Origin: Chitinophagaceae bacterium
GTDB lineage: Bacteria; Bacteroidota; Bacteroidia; Chitinophagales; Chitinophagaceae
DNA length: 34,407 nucleotides
Assembly: GCA_025455365.1 (NCBI GenBank)
Contig: JALOMP010000002.1
Location: 1 to 34,407 of the forward strand
Direction of reading: 5' to 3'
The notes under the pieces were generated by a model, which worked only from the letters and a program-made list of their open reading frames with translations, was not told the DNA's origin and searched no databases. A program made the position numbers and the translations under genes. Positions 15,452 through 25,900 of the stretch are shown in pieces. Within the stretch, counting starts at the first letter, position 1. Each line of letters starts with the position of its first letter.

Positions 15452-16386
15452 TCAGCATTGATTTTTTCGCTAATAATATAAATGGGCCTGTTTTTGATAC
15501 CCTCAAAGGATTTGCCCACATACAGACCTACGATGCCAAGCAACATGATGAGAATACCGCTTAAGAGCCAGATCGATACAATCAGGCTCGCATAACCCAG
15601 CACTTCAATCTCTCCCCGGTAGGCGCGAATGGCTGTGATGATGGCGAATATGAATGACATCGTGGAAATCAGGAAGCCAAGTTTGACGGTTATTTTAATC
15701 GGCTTGTCGGATGATGCCAGGATGATGTCCGTGGCCAGCCGGAAAAGCCGCTTGAAATTATAATTCGATGACCCGATTTCCCTTGCCCCGTGTTCCACCG
15801 GTATGGTGGTTTTCCGAAAACCTACCCAGTTAACCATAGAAGGAAAATACCGGATGGGTTCCCGTAGCTGTTTCATGGCATCCACTGCCTTTCGGTTGTA
15901 AATGCCGAAATTTGCGATGCTGGCATCCTGCTTAACCCCTGTCAGGTAGCTCAGGACACGGTAGAATGAACGGGAAAGGAATTTTTTAATGAATGAATCC
16001 TTTCGCTCTGCACGTTGCGCCAGTACGATATCATAACCCTCACGCGCCCGCGCAATGAGGTTTTTTATTTCAGAAGGCTTATCCTGGAGATCACAGTCCA
16101 TCACCACGATCCACTCCCCACAAGCCGCGTCCAGCCCGGCCGTAATGGCATAGTGCTGGCCGAAATTTCTGCTGAGTTTCAAAGCTTTAACGCGCTTGTC
16201 CCCTTGGGCGATCTCTACCATACGCTCCCATGAACGGTCCGGACTGCCATCATCCACCAACACGATCTCAAAATCATGGGTGATAGGGCCTACTTCCTCA
16301 ATGATTTTTTCAACCAATTGATCTACAATGCCTTCGGCACGGTACACCGGAGAAACGATGGACAGTAAAGGTGATTTCAGGGTCAT
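15448..16386 (-). CDS. Glycosyltransferase family 2 (polyprenyl-phosphate-sugar synthase/ArnC-GtrB-like) with C-terminal TM helices
   Basis: 'LSIVSPVYRAEGIVDQLVEKI', 'VLVDDGSPDRSWERM', 'VMDCDLQDKPSEI', two C-terminal TM segments; 4-nt overlap with the downstream GNAT. Confidence 0.9.
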   Translation of the reverse strand: MTLKSPLLSIVSPVYRAEGIVDQLVEKIIEEVGPITHDFEIVLVDDGSPDRSWERMVEIAQGDKRVKALKLSRNFGQHYAITAGLDAACGEWIVVMDCDLQDKPSEIKNLIARAREGYDIVLAQRAERKDSFIKKFLSRSFYRVLSYLTGVKQDASIANFGIYNRKAVDAMKQLREPIRYFPSMVNWVGFRKTTIPVEHGAREIGSSNYNFKRLFRLATDIILASSDKPIKITVKLGFLISTMSFIFAIITAIRAYRGEIEVLGYASLIVSIWLLSGILIMLLGIVGLYVGKSFEGIKNRPIYIISEKINAE

Positions 16387-16615
16387 TTATCAAAACGGGT
16401 TTTCAGTTGACGGTGGAAAAACCAGGCTCCGTTTTTTTATTCAATGAATTGGTAATGAACAGAATAATATAACGAGCAAATTAATACTTTTAGTGTGGAG
16501 GACACAGATTCTGTACGCGCAGGAGCATGGCCGTCCCATTATTCAGGCTTTTCGAACCCGATTTCGCATTTTTCAGGTAAAAAAAAATAACCTGGGAAGT
16601 CCTTTCTAGGAAAAT

Positions 16616-17659
16616 ATGTACCAACACAACTTCTTCCTGTCGTTTCTATTGCGATTTACATGCTTGACCTGTTTTGGGATCGGTTCCACCACCGTATTTG
16701 GTCAAAGGGACTCCCTGGTGATGAAAAACGGGGATATTCTTGTGGGCGAGATCAAGAACATGACCAAGGGTGTCCTGACCCTGGAAACGGTTTACTCCGA
16801 TAAGGATTTTGCGGTGGAGTGGGTGAATGTACGGGAAGCCTATGCAAGGTCAAGATTCCTGCTGTTGCTATCTGACGGCCGGCGTATCACTGGCAGGTTT
16901 TTTACAGACAATGAAAACAACCGGATGGTTATCATGGACCAGGACGGTGCCGCAGACTATGTTTCCCTCGACGACCTCGTGTACATTAAGGCGCTGAAAT
17001 CAAATTTCTGGGGCCGTTCTTCCGCGAATATCGATGTGGGATTTAACCTGGCCAAAGCCAATAACCTGAAGCAATACACGGCCAATGTTAAACTCGGTTA
17101 CCTGGCTGATGCCTGGCAGATTGATATGGCATATAGCCAGCTGTATGCTATCCAGGACAGTATTGATGCAAACAGACGCACAGATGCAAGCATCAACGGC
17201 AGGTATTTCCTGGAGCGAGACTGGTTCCTTGCGGGATCCATAAGTTTTCTTTCCAATACGGAACAGGCCCTGAAACTGCGCAGTAGCGGTGCAGTTGGAG
17301 GCGGAAAATTTCTGAATCGCTCCAATAAGGCTTATTGGGCGGTTGGAGCCGGCCTGTCTTTCAACCATGAAACTTTCTTCAACAGCACGCCAACCCGTAA
17401 AAGCATCGAGCTGTATGCCGGAACCGAGCTTAACCTCTTTGATATCGGCGACCTTAATTTTTACCTGAAACCGGCGGTGTACTACAGCCTTACGGAAGCA
17501 GGACGTTGGCGGATGGACCTTAAATCAGACCTGAAATACGATCTCCCGAAAGATTTCTATATCAAAACCAATCTCACACTCAATTACGACAATCGCCCCG
17601 CCGAACTTGGCAATACCACGGACTATGTCTGGGCAGTGACATTCGGGTGGGAACTATAG
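16616..17659 (+). CDS. DUF481-family outer-membrane protein
   Basis: Signal peptide, 'DSLVMKNGDILVGEIKNMTKGVLTLETVYSDKDFAVEW', C-terminal beta-strand-rich region. Confidence 0.75.
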   Translation: MYQHNFFLSFLLRFTCLTCFGIGSTTVFGQRDSLVMKNGDILVGEIKNMTKGVLTLETVYSDKDFAVEWVNVREAYARSRFLLLLSDGRRITGRFFTDNENNRMVIMDQDGAADYVSLDDLVYIKALKSNFWGRSSANIDVGFNLAKANNLKQYTANVKLGYLADAWQIDMAYSQLYAIQDSIDANRRTDASINGRYFLERDWFLAGSISFLSNTEQALKLRSSGAVGGGKFLNRSNKAYWAVGAGLSFNHETFFNSTPTRKSIELYAGTELNLFDIGDLNFYLKPAVYYSLTEAGRWRMDLKSDLKYDLPKDFYIKTNLTLNYDNRPAELGNTTDYVWAVTFGWEL

Positions 17660-17711
17660 GGTCTTTCCCCTTCGGTCTGGCATCAATGTGCATGATGGAA
17701 GGAAAGCTACC

Positions 17712-18188
17712 TTATTCTGCATGGCGGATATACGCCTGGAATGCTCTTTTAAACAATGGATCGCAAATCTCTGGCATCAGGGGTCCCGTCATGTCCGGTT
17801 TATGCCTGTTGACATAAAATTTCGGCAGGTTGGGCAGGAGGCAACTTGATCCTCCCTCGGTATCCTCGGAACCAAATACGATCCTTCCGATTCCGGACAG
17901 CAATAGCCTTCCGAAACACATACAGCAGGGTTCAAGGGTCGTGTAACAGGTCATCTCCCGAGACCTTTTCCAAAGGGATATGGGAACTTTGTCCAGCGCA
18001 TTCATTTCCGCATGCCCTTTCGGGTCGAAATACGGGATCAGCAGGCTGCTGGCCCCTTCGGCGATGATTTCGTTGTCAAGGGTTATCAGGGCGCCTACGG
18101 GCAGGTTACCCTGCTTTTCTGCCTCCAGGGCAAGTTCCACGGCGCGCGCCATGAATGCATGGTCCTTTGTATGGGATATTCGTACCAT
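17712..18188 (-). CDS. Nucleoside deaminase (tRNA-adenosine/guanine deaminase-like)
   Basis: Zn motifs 'GHAEMNAL' and 'TTLEPCCMCFGRLLLSGIGRIVFGSED'. Confidence 0.88.
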   Translation of the reverse strand: MVRISHTKDHAFMARAVELALEAEKQGNLPVGALITLDNEIIAEGASSLLIPYFDPKGHAEMNALDKVPISLWKRSREMTCYTTLEPCCMCFGRLLLSGIGRIVFGSEDTEGGSSCLLPNLPKFYVNRHKPDMTGPLMPEICDPLFKRAFQAYIRHAE

Positions 18189-18295
18189 CCTTTAAAACTA
18201 ATGAAAAGATGGTTACGGGCATGATGAGGATCAGTGTCCGCTTTCAGGATAAAATTCAAATTTGCTGCGAAATGCCATCGCACATAAACACAATT

Positions 18296-19768
18296 ATGCA
18301 TTCAATACTTTTTGCCATGAAGCGTATCGCCTGCTTTTTGCTCCTGACTGGGATGGTCTTCAGCGTCCGGGCCCAGGTAAAAACAACCCTTCCTGATCTT
18401 TCAGCCAAAAAAATGGAGGTATTTACCACTGCCTACAATACGGATCAACGGATCTCGAGAACCACCGCGACGGGTTTCAAATTGCTGCCTCAACCGGTGG
18501 AAGGGGAAATCAGTGTTTTCGTGGATCCATCACGCACCTACCAGACTTTTGTGGGCATCGGCGCCGCCCTGACCGATGCCAGTGCCGAAGTGTATGCGAA
18601 ACTGCCGGAAGCACAGCAAAGGGAATTCATGCAGGCCTATTACGACCGGGAGCAAGGCATTGGCTATTCCCTTGCCAGGACGAATATCCACAGCTGCGAT
18701 TTCAGCAGCGGAAGCTATACGTATGTACAGGAAGGGGACGGATCACTGTCCAGTTTTTCGGTTGACCATGACCGGCAGTACCGTATTCCCTTCATCAAGG
18801 CGGCTATCCGCGCGGCTGGCGGCAGGCTTCCGTTATATGCCAGTCCATGGAGCCCGCCAGCGTTCATGAAAACCAATGGCAGCATGCTGCAGGGCGGCAA
18901 ACTGAAACCGGAATTCGCGCAGGGCTGGGCCAACTATTACGTGAAATTCATACAGGCATACGAAAAAGAGGGAATCCCGGTCTGGGGTATCTCCCTGCAG
19001 AACGAACCCATGGCTACCCAACGCTGGGAGTCCTGCATTTATACCGCCGAAGAGGAGCGGGACTTTCTGAAAAATCACCTTGGGCCCACGATGCACAAGG
19101 CGGGGTTTGCCAATAAGAAAATCATCGTCTGGGACCATAACCGGGACCTGATGGTACACCGGGCCAATATTATTTTCAGCGACCCGGCAGCCCGGAAATA
19201 TGCATGGGGCATGGGATTTCACTGGTACGAAGACTGGAGCGGGGGCCAGCCCATGTTCCAGAATGTGGGCATCGTGCACCATACTTTCCCGGACATAAAC
19301 CTGATGTTCACGGAAGGTTGCGGCGAGCGATTTGACTTCAACAAATTACAGGAATGGTACCTCGGCGAACGGTATGGACGATCGATGATCAATGATTTCA
19401 ATAACGGCACGGTGGGATGGACGGACTGGAATATCCTGCTGGATGAAACGGGTGGTCCTAACCACGTACAGAATTTCTGTTTCGCCCCTGTGCATGCGGA
19501 TACCCGCACCGGTAAACTTATATACACCAACGCGTACTACTATATCGGCCATTTTTCAAAATTCATCCGCCCGGGCGCAAAACGAATCAGCAGTGCTGCT
19601 TCCCGGAGCCAGTTGATGACAACCGCCTTTGCGAATACGGACAAAAGCATCAGCGTGGTGGTGATGAATACCAGCGACAAGCCCGTGGATTATAATCTCT
19701 GCATCGGCCGATATGCGTCGGTGGTAAATATCCCGGCCCGGGCGATCCAGACCCTGGTGCTCCGCTGA
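18296..19768 (+). CDS. Glycoside hydrolase family 30 (glucosylceramidase-like), exported
   Basis: 'FVGIGAALTDASAEVY', 'YASPWSPPAFMKTNGSMLQGG', 'GISLQNEPMATQRWESC' and 'LMFTEGCGE'. Start at 18296 or 18317 (MKRIACFLLLTGMVFSVRAQ). Confidence 0.9.
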   Translation: MHSILFAMKRIACFLLLTGMVFSVRAQVKTTLPDLSAKKMEVFTTAYNTDQRISRTTATGFKLLPQPVEGEISVFVDPSRTYQTFVGIGAALTDASAEVYAKLPEAQQREFMQAYYDREQGIGYSLARTNIHSCDFSSGSYTYVQEGDGSLSSFSVDHDRQYRIPFIKAAIRAAGGRLPLYASPWSPPAFMKTNGSMLQGGKLKPEFAQGWANYYVKFIQAYEKEGIPVWGISLQNEPMATQRWESCIYTAEEERDFLKNHLGPTMHKAGFANKKIIVWDHNRDLMVHRANIIFSDPAARKYAWGMGFHWYEDWSGGQPMFQNVGIVHHTFPDINLMFTEGCGERFDFNKLQEWYLGERYGRSMINDFNNGTVGWTDWNILLDETGGPNHVQNFCFAPVHADTRTGKLIYTNAYYYIGHFSKFIRPGAKRISSAASRSQLMTTAFANTDKSISVVVMNTSDKPVDYNLCIGRYASVVNIPARAIQTLVLR

Positions 19769-19801
19769 GGACCCGTTTTTAACCCGGACGTTCTTGCAGG
19801 C

Positions 19802-20365
19802 ATGATCGAAATCAAACGCGTTACACAGTCATCTGAACTGGAAGGGATCAAAAAACTCCAGCAGGCCAACCTGCGTGGATTACTCACCGCTGAAGAAAGG
19901 GACCGGGAGGGGTTTGTGACCGCGGAGTATACGCTGGAGTTCCTGCAGCAGATGCATCTTGCCGAGCCGTCCATTATCGCAAAAGACGGAAGCGAGGTAG
20001 TAGGCTATGCGCTGTCCGCCACCAGGGACGTTGGCATGAAACATCCGCTGCTGGCATACCTTTTTGAAGTGGTCGATACCAAACTGTACGCAGGAAGACC
20101 CTTGCGTGGGGAGAACTACATCGTCGTGGGTCAGTTATGTGTGGCGAAAGGATACAGGGGTTTGAAGCTGGCCCAGGGAATGTATGATTTCTACCGGCAG
20201 GAACTTTCCGGAAAGTACCGGTACTGCCTCACCGATATCGATGAAGCGAATCCCCGATCGTTGAAAGCACACCTGAATGCCGGGTTCAAAATCCTGGATA
20301 CCCTTCACTACGAAGGTTCAGCCTGGCATATCGTGATTTGGGATTGGAACCACCAAGGCCATTAA
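19802..20365 (+). CDS. GNAT-family N-acetyltransferase
   Basis: 'MIEIKRVTQSSELEGIKKLQQANL', 'IVVGQLCVAKGYRGLKLAQGMYDFY', 'DIDEANPRSLKAHLNAGFKILDTL'. Confidence 0.8.
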   Translation: MIEIKRVTQSSELEGIKKLQQANLRGLLTAEERDREGFVTAEYTLEFLQQMHLAEPSIIAKDGSEVVGYALSATRDVGMKHPLLAYLFEVVDTKLYAGRPLRGENYIVVGQLCVAKGYRGLKLAQGMYDFYRQELSGKYRYCLTDIDEANPRSLKAHLNAGFKILDTLHYEGSAWHIVIWDWNHQGH

Positions 20366-20377
20366 AGGCGTACAAAC

Positions 20378-21847
20378 TTATCCTGTAGTGGAAGCCACGC
20401 GTCCACCGGCCAGTTCAAGGCGTTTATGGACGCAGGAAGGCATTTCTGCCTGGTAATGACTGACATAGATGAGCGTCTTTCCCAGCATCGTACAGATCGC
20501 ATCAATAAGGCTGGTAAAGGACCGGGTTTCTGAATCATCAAGTCCCTGGCAGGGTTCGTCGAGGATGAGCATGGGCGGGTTCTTCACCATGGCCCGGGCC
20601 AGCAGTACCCTGCGCTGTTCACCGTCTGAAAGCCTTTGAAAATACTTCTCTGCCAGGTGTGAAATATGCAGCAACTCCATCCAGCGGTTGGTAAGCTGTC
20701 GCTGGTCCTCATTCAGTCGGCGGAAAAGGCCCATGGTGTCAAATAGCCCCGACGCAACAATTTCAAAGCAAGCTGACCCGGCCTCAAAATAGTGATGAAG
20801 TTCCGGTGATACATACCCGATTTTTCGCTTGATATCCCAAATAGATTCGCCACTGCCTTTGCGGCGATCGAAGAGGTAGATCTCATTGGCAAATGCCTGC
20901 GGGTTATCGCCATTGACCAGGGATAACAGGGTTGACTTCCCGGAGCCATTGGGTCCCGCCACCTGCCAGCACTCCCCTTTGCGTACGATCCAATTGATCT
21001 TGTCCAGGATCGTCCTGTCATCATAGGTGATGCTTGTATCCACCATTTTTATGGCAACATCAAAATCTTCATCGGCAAAGGCTTTGGGTATTTTCTGTAA
21101 TAATCCGGGATCAATCCGGTCTGTTGGTTCCGGTGCTGTATGTTCCCGGGTGTTGTCATATTCATGTCTCTTCAACAGGCACCGGATACCTCCCCTGTCC
21201 AGGATCGCTACATCGGTGACGCAGGACGGCAGGTCCGCTTGTCCGCTGACCAAGAGGATCTTCGTTCCTTTCAAGACCAATTCATCCAGGATTTCATTCA
21301 GCATTTGCCTTGCGGAGACATCGAGGCCGATGTACGGGCAGTCCAGCAAAAGCCAGTCGGCGCCCTGCAAGAGCGCTTCCGCAATCTGGAACCGTTTGTG
21401 TTCCCCGTTGGAAAGCTGGATCAGGCCAGTATGCCTGAGATGGGCGATGCCAAGCTTTTCAAGCACCCCGTCTATTTCAGGCATGCCAGCCCCGGCCAGC
21501 TTCAGCTCATCTTCCACGGTCCTGGAGTCTTCCGCGTCAAATGAATTGAAGCGCTGCTGGTAATAGAAGGACGACAGGTTTGAAAGGTTCTTAAACCGGT
21601 GTTGCCGGCCGACGACCAGCCTTTTGACCGCTTTACCGGAAACATCCCTGAAGCGGATGGTACCATGGTGGTAGATCCCTCCTGCCAGCGCCTGCACCAG
21701 GGTGGTTTTACCACTGCCCCCGTTGCCCACCACGGCAAGACACTGACCATCGCCAATACTGAATGTGATATGGTCCAGGACCAGGTGCCCGGACATTCGT
21801 ACAGACAGTGAATCAACCTCCAATAAACTTTCCCTGTTTCCTGTCAT
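20378..21847 (-). CDS. ModF-like protein with two ABC ATPase domains and no TM domain
   Basis: Walker A 'GNGGSGKTTL' and 'GPNGSGKSTLL'; signatures 'LSNGEHKR' and 'LSDGEQRR'; 'DRRKGSGESIWDIKRKIGYVSPELH' recalls E. coli ModF. Probable Met at 21847 (MTGNRESLLEVDSL). Confidence 0.82.
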   Translation of the reverse strand: MTGNRESLLEVDSLSVRMSGHLVLDHITFSIGDGQCLAVVGNGGSGKTTLVQALAGGIYHHGTIRFRDVSGKAVKRLVVGRQHRFKNLSNLSSFYYQQRFNSFDAEDSRTVEDELKLAGAGMPEIDGVLEKLGIAHLRHTGLIQLSNGEHKRFQIAEALLQGADWLLLDCPYIGLDVSARQMLNEILDELVLKGTKILLVSGQADLPSCVTDVAILDRGGIRCLLKRHEYDNTREHTAPEPTDRIDPGLLQKIPKAFADEDFDVAIKMVDTSITYDDRTILDKINWIVRKGECWQVAGPNGSGKSTLLSLVNGDNPQAFANEIYLFDRRKGSGESIWDIKRKIGYVSPELHHYFEAGSACFEIVASGLFDTMGLFRRLNEDQRQLTNRWMELLHISHLAEKYFQRLSDGEQRRVLLARAMVKNPPMLILDEPCQGLDDSETRSFTSLIDAICTMLGKTLIYVSHYQAEMPSCVHKRLELAGGRVASTTG

Positions 21848-22025
21848 CTGAAAAAAAGGCGACCAACCGGATGCCCCTGCCAAAAGTATCCAATCATCCA
21901 ATTGCGAAAATGGAATTTTTGGTCTGCCCCCGGAATGGTTGAATGTTTGGCAACTGCTGATGAAAAGCTGCCAGCCCTTTATTATCTTCAGGACCCGGCT
22001 GCCAGTGCGTCAAAAATGTCAGTCT

Positions 22026-22916
22026 ATGTATATGCGTAAATTAATTATGCCGGCGCTGCTGTTCATGTTCTGCATGAGCGCATCTGCCCAGAAAGTCATC
22101 ACCCTGTACAAAGGGAAAGCCCCCGGTTCGGAGTCCTGGAATTGGCCGGAAAAGGAATATTACCATGAGATGACCAAACAGCGGCTCGTGTACAATGTGG
22201 CAGACCCCACGCTGACCGTTTTCACACCACCTGCAGGCACTGCCAACGGTACGGCTGTTATCATTGCCCCTGGAGGCGGCTTCCATTTCCTGGCGATCGA
22301 CCGGGAAGGCACTGAAGTGGCGCAATGGTTGAACAAGAAGGGAATCACGGCATTCGTGCTGAAATACCGGCTGGTGAAATCCCTCACCACCGACCCTTTT
22401 ATGGAGATGATGCAAATGATCAATGCACCCGGGAAAGGGGATTCCCTGATGGCATCGCTGGTGCCGATGTCGATCAGTGATGGACAGGAAGCGATACGGT
22501 ATGTGCGTGCGCATGCCGCTGAATGGGGTATTGATCCCAGGCGGATCGGATTCATGGGTTTTTCCGCCGGGGGTACGGTTACCACGGGGGTAACCTTGAA
22601 TTACACGCCGGAATCTCGTCCTGATTTTTCTGCGCCTATTTACGCATACACGGGCGGAAAGCCTGTGGTGGTACCAAAGGATGCACCACCCATGTTCATC
22701 CTGGCTGCGTCCGACGACGAGCTCAAACTCGGGCCGCACAGTGTACAGTTGTATAACGACTGGATCAACGCCGGGAAACCCGTGGAACTGCACATGTATG
22801 CCAAAGGCGGTCATGGTTTCGGGATGGGAAAACAAAACCTGCCTTCCGATACCTGGATTGAGCGCTTCGTGGAATGGATGGATCAGCAGGGATTCACGAA
22901 GACAGGGAAGAAATAA
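22026..22916 (+). CDS. Exported alpha/beta hydrolase (acetyl-xylan-esterase/AxeA1-like)
   Basis: Signal peptide MRKLIMPALLFMFCMSASAQ; oxyanion 'APGGGFHFLAIDREG'; nucleophile 'GFSAGG'; C-terminal 'KGGHGFGM'. Confidence 0.85.
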   Translation: MYMRKLIMPALLFMFCMSASAQKVITLYKGKAPGSESWNWPEKEYYHEMTKQRLVYNVADPTLTVFTPPAGTANGTAVIIAPGGGFHFLAIDREGTEVAQWLNKKGITAFVLKYRLVKSLTTDPFMEMMQMINAPGKGDSLMASLVPMSISDGQEAIRYVRAHAAEWGIDPRRIGFMGFSAGGTVTTGVTLNYTPESRPDFSAPIYAYTGGKPVVVPKDAPPMFILAASDDELKLGPHSVQLYNDWINAGKPVELHMYAKGGHGFGMGKQNLPSDTWIERFVEWMDQQGFTKTGKK

Positions 22917-22944
22917 TTCCATTCTATCTACTTTAATTTTACGC

Positions 22945-25900
22945 ATGAACCCGAACCGTTGGCATCTTTTTGTTTTAATCGGACTCATATATGCTGTTGC
23001 CTGTAAGGAAAAGGTACAGGATCAGGATAGCCGAACCATCCAAATGGATACGGCAAAAACCGCTGCTATGGCCAGGGTCATTGAGTCCGGGGTGACCCCC
23101 AAACTCGCGGAAGGCCTCACCCTTTCATTATGGGGCATCGACTCCCTGGTGGCGGACCCGGTGTCCATCGATATTGACGACCAGGGCAGGATCTACTATA
23201 CCCGGACCAATCGCCAGAAGAATTCGGAGTTCGATATCCGCGGCCACCAGGACTGGGAAATCAGGTCTGTCAGTTTATCAACCATGGAAGATAAAAGGGC
23301 ATTCCTGCATAAAGAGCTGGCGCCTGAACGGAGTGCACAGAACCCATGGCTGACCGACCTGAACGGGGATTCGTCACGTGATTGGCGGGACATGACGGTC
23401 CAGAAAGAACAGGTGTACCGGCTGGAAGACATCAATGGCGATGGGGTGGCAGATAAATCGCAATTGGTTGTGGAGGATTTCAATGATGAAGTGACCGATG
23501 CGGCGGGCGGGGTATTAAAGCAGGGCGATGATTTATTTGTTGGCATCGGTCCTGATCTCTGGCGTATCAAGGAAAATAAGCAGGGCATTGCGGAATCCAA
23601 AACATCCATCTCCCATGGTTATGGTATTCACATCGGTTTCGGCGGCCATGGCATGTCCGGTATCGAAGTGGGCCCGGAGGGAAAAATCTACTGGCAGATC
23701 GGCGATATCGGATTCAACGGCAAAGGGCCCGATGGGAAGCAATGGAACCACTCCAACAGCGGTGTAATCTGTCGCGCCAATCCCGATGGAAGTGATTTTG
23801 AGGTCTTCGCATATGGGAACCGGAACACCCATGAATTTGTATTCGACGAGTACGGCAACCTCATCAGTGAGGATAACGATGGTGATCACCCCGGCGAAAG
23901 CGAACGCATCGTATACGTGGTCAATGGGGCGGACATCGGCTGGAGAATCAACTGGCAGTTTGGAAAATACAATGATCCCGATAACAATACGTACAAGGTA
24001 TGGATGGATGAAAAGATGTATGTCCCCCGCTGGGAAGGACAACCGGCCTATATCCTGCCCACGATCAGGAATTTCGTGAACGGTCCCACCGGGATGCTCT
24101 ACAACCCCGGTACGGCGCTGGGCCCGGCCTACCGAAATACTTTCTTCGTGGTGGAATTCGTGGGAAGCCCGGCGGGATCTGGTATCCATACGTTTAAACT
24201 GAAACCCAGGGGCGCGTCTTTTGAATTTGCCGATTCAGGAAAAATCCTGGGGAATGTGTTGCCCACGGGCATCGACTGGGGCCCGGATGGCGCCATGTAC
24301 CTGGCCGACTGGATCGAGGGATGGGGAACCAAGGACTATGGTCGCATCTGGAAACTGGATGTGAGCAATGCGGATATGCGTGAACGTAAGGAGACCGAGA
24401 AGCATATCCGGGCGGACTTTACACAATACAGGGATGAACAGTTGAGCGCGCTCCTCCGGCATGCGGATATGCGTGTCCGCCAGAAGGCGCAGTTTGAACT
24501 GGCCGGCCGTGGCCATAAGGGACGCGACATATTCAAGGCAACCCTGGCGGACAAGTCACACCAGCTGGCGCGCGTACATGCCATCTGGGGCATCAGCCAG
24601 TTTGCGCGAAAGGATCTGAAAGATGCGTCATTGCTGGTACCCTACCTGAAAGATGGTGATCCCGAAATACGTGCGCAGGCAGCCAAATGGATCGGTGATG
24701 TTCGATACAGGGACGCGGGACCGCAGTTGATTCCCCTGTTGAAGGATTCGTACAGCAGGGCGAGATTCTTCGCCGCCGAAGCGCTCGGCAGGATCGAACA
24801 TGGCCCGGCTGTTCAGCCACTGATCGATATGCTGGCCGCCAACAATGATGAAGACAATTACCTGCGTCATGCCGGCAGCCTGGCCCTGGCGCGCATTGGG
24901 AAGGCGGCGCCATTGATCGCCCTTTCATCGAATCCTTCCCGGGCCGTGCGCATTGCAGCGGTGGTGGCATTGAGAAGAATGCAGGAACCCGGCATCCGCG
25001 TTTTCCTGAAAGATGCGGATGAGTTTGTGGTAACGGAGACCGCCCGCGCGATCAACGACGATCTTTCCATCCCCGATGCCTTACCCGATCTCGCGCGCGC
25101 ACTGGCTGATCATCGTTTCCGCAATGAAGCATTTGTCCGCAGGGCCATCAACGCCAACCTGCGGGTTGGCAAGGAAGAGAATATAAAGGCCCTGACCGAC
25201 TATATCAACTATGAAGGCGCTCCCGTTGCCATGCGGCAGGAAGCGATTGATGCCCTCGGTACCTGGGCGAAGCCTTCTGTGCTGGACCGCGTCGATGGCC
25301 GCTTCCGCGGGGAGATCACCCGTGACCCTGTGCCCGCGCAGCAGCTGTCATCAGCCTTGCTAGTCAGGATGATGACGCATAAAGAGGCCACGCTGCGGGT
25401 ACATGCCGCGCGGGCGATCGGAAAGCTGCACATCGGCGCGGCGATCGACGTGTTGATGGCCGGCCTGAAAAAGGACGCTTCCCCGTCGGTACGTTCGGAG
25501 GCCCTGAAATCTTTGTCGATATTGCCCGGAAGCCATATGGACCAGGCACTGGGCATTGCTATCGCGGACAAGGACAAGACAGTGCGCGTGACGGGGCTCG
25601 ACCTGTTGCGCAGCGCCAGCCTGTCCAAAGAACGCATGGTGGCTTTGCTGGACGATGTGATCCGCCATCGAACGCCCGAGGAGAAGCAGGCGGCGATCAG
25701 CACTTTGGGCACGCTTCCGCTGGCCCATACGGAGGCGGTCCTCAGCAGGCTGGTGGATGAATTTGCGGCGGGCAAGCTTGCCAGGGAAGTACAGTTTGAG
25801 TTGGCCGATGCGATTGATTCGAGCGGATCAGCAGCCTTGCGTAGCCGGTATGTCGGCCTGAGTCAACAGTCATCGCCCGATTCCCTGAAAGCCGCTTATG

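Noticed and set aside
16485-16492. Bacteroidota -7-like TACTTTTA upstream of the DUF481 gene
   Set aside because: Not an exact TAnnTTTG match, and the nearest TTG (16449) is ~33 bp away, too far for a -33 element.
22681-22944. ORF track extension of the heme lipoprotein upstream to 22681
   Set aside because: Overlaps the esterase in another frame; a lipoprotein signal peptide starts at Met 22945.
22041-22988. 315-aa - strand ORF opposite the esterase gene
   Set aside because: Antisense shadow of a confident alpha/beta hydrolase; no family-like sequence.
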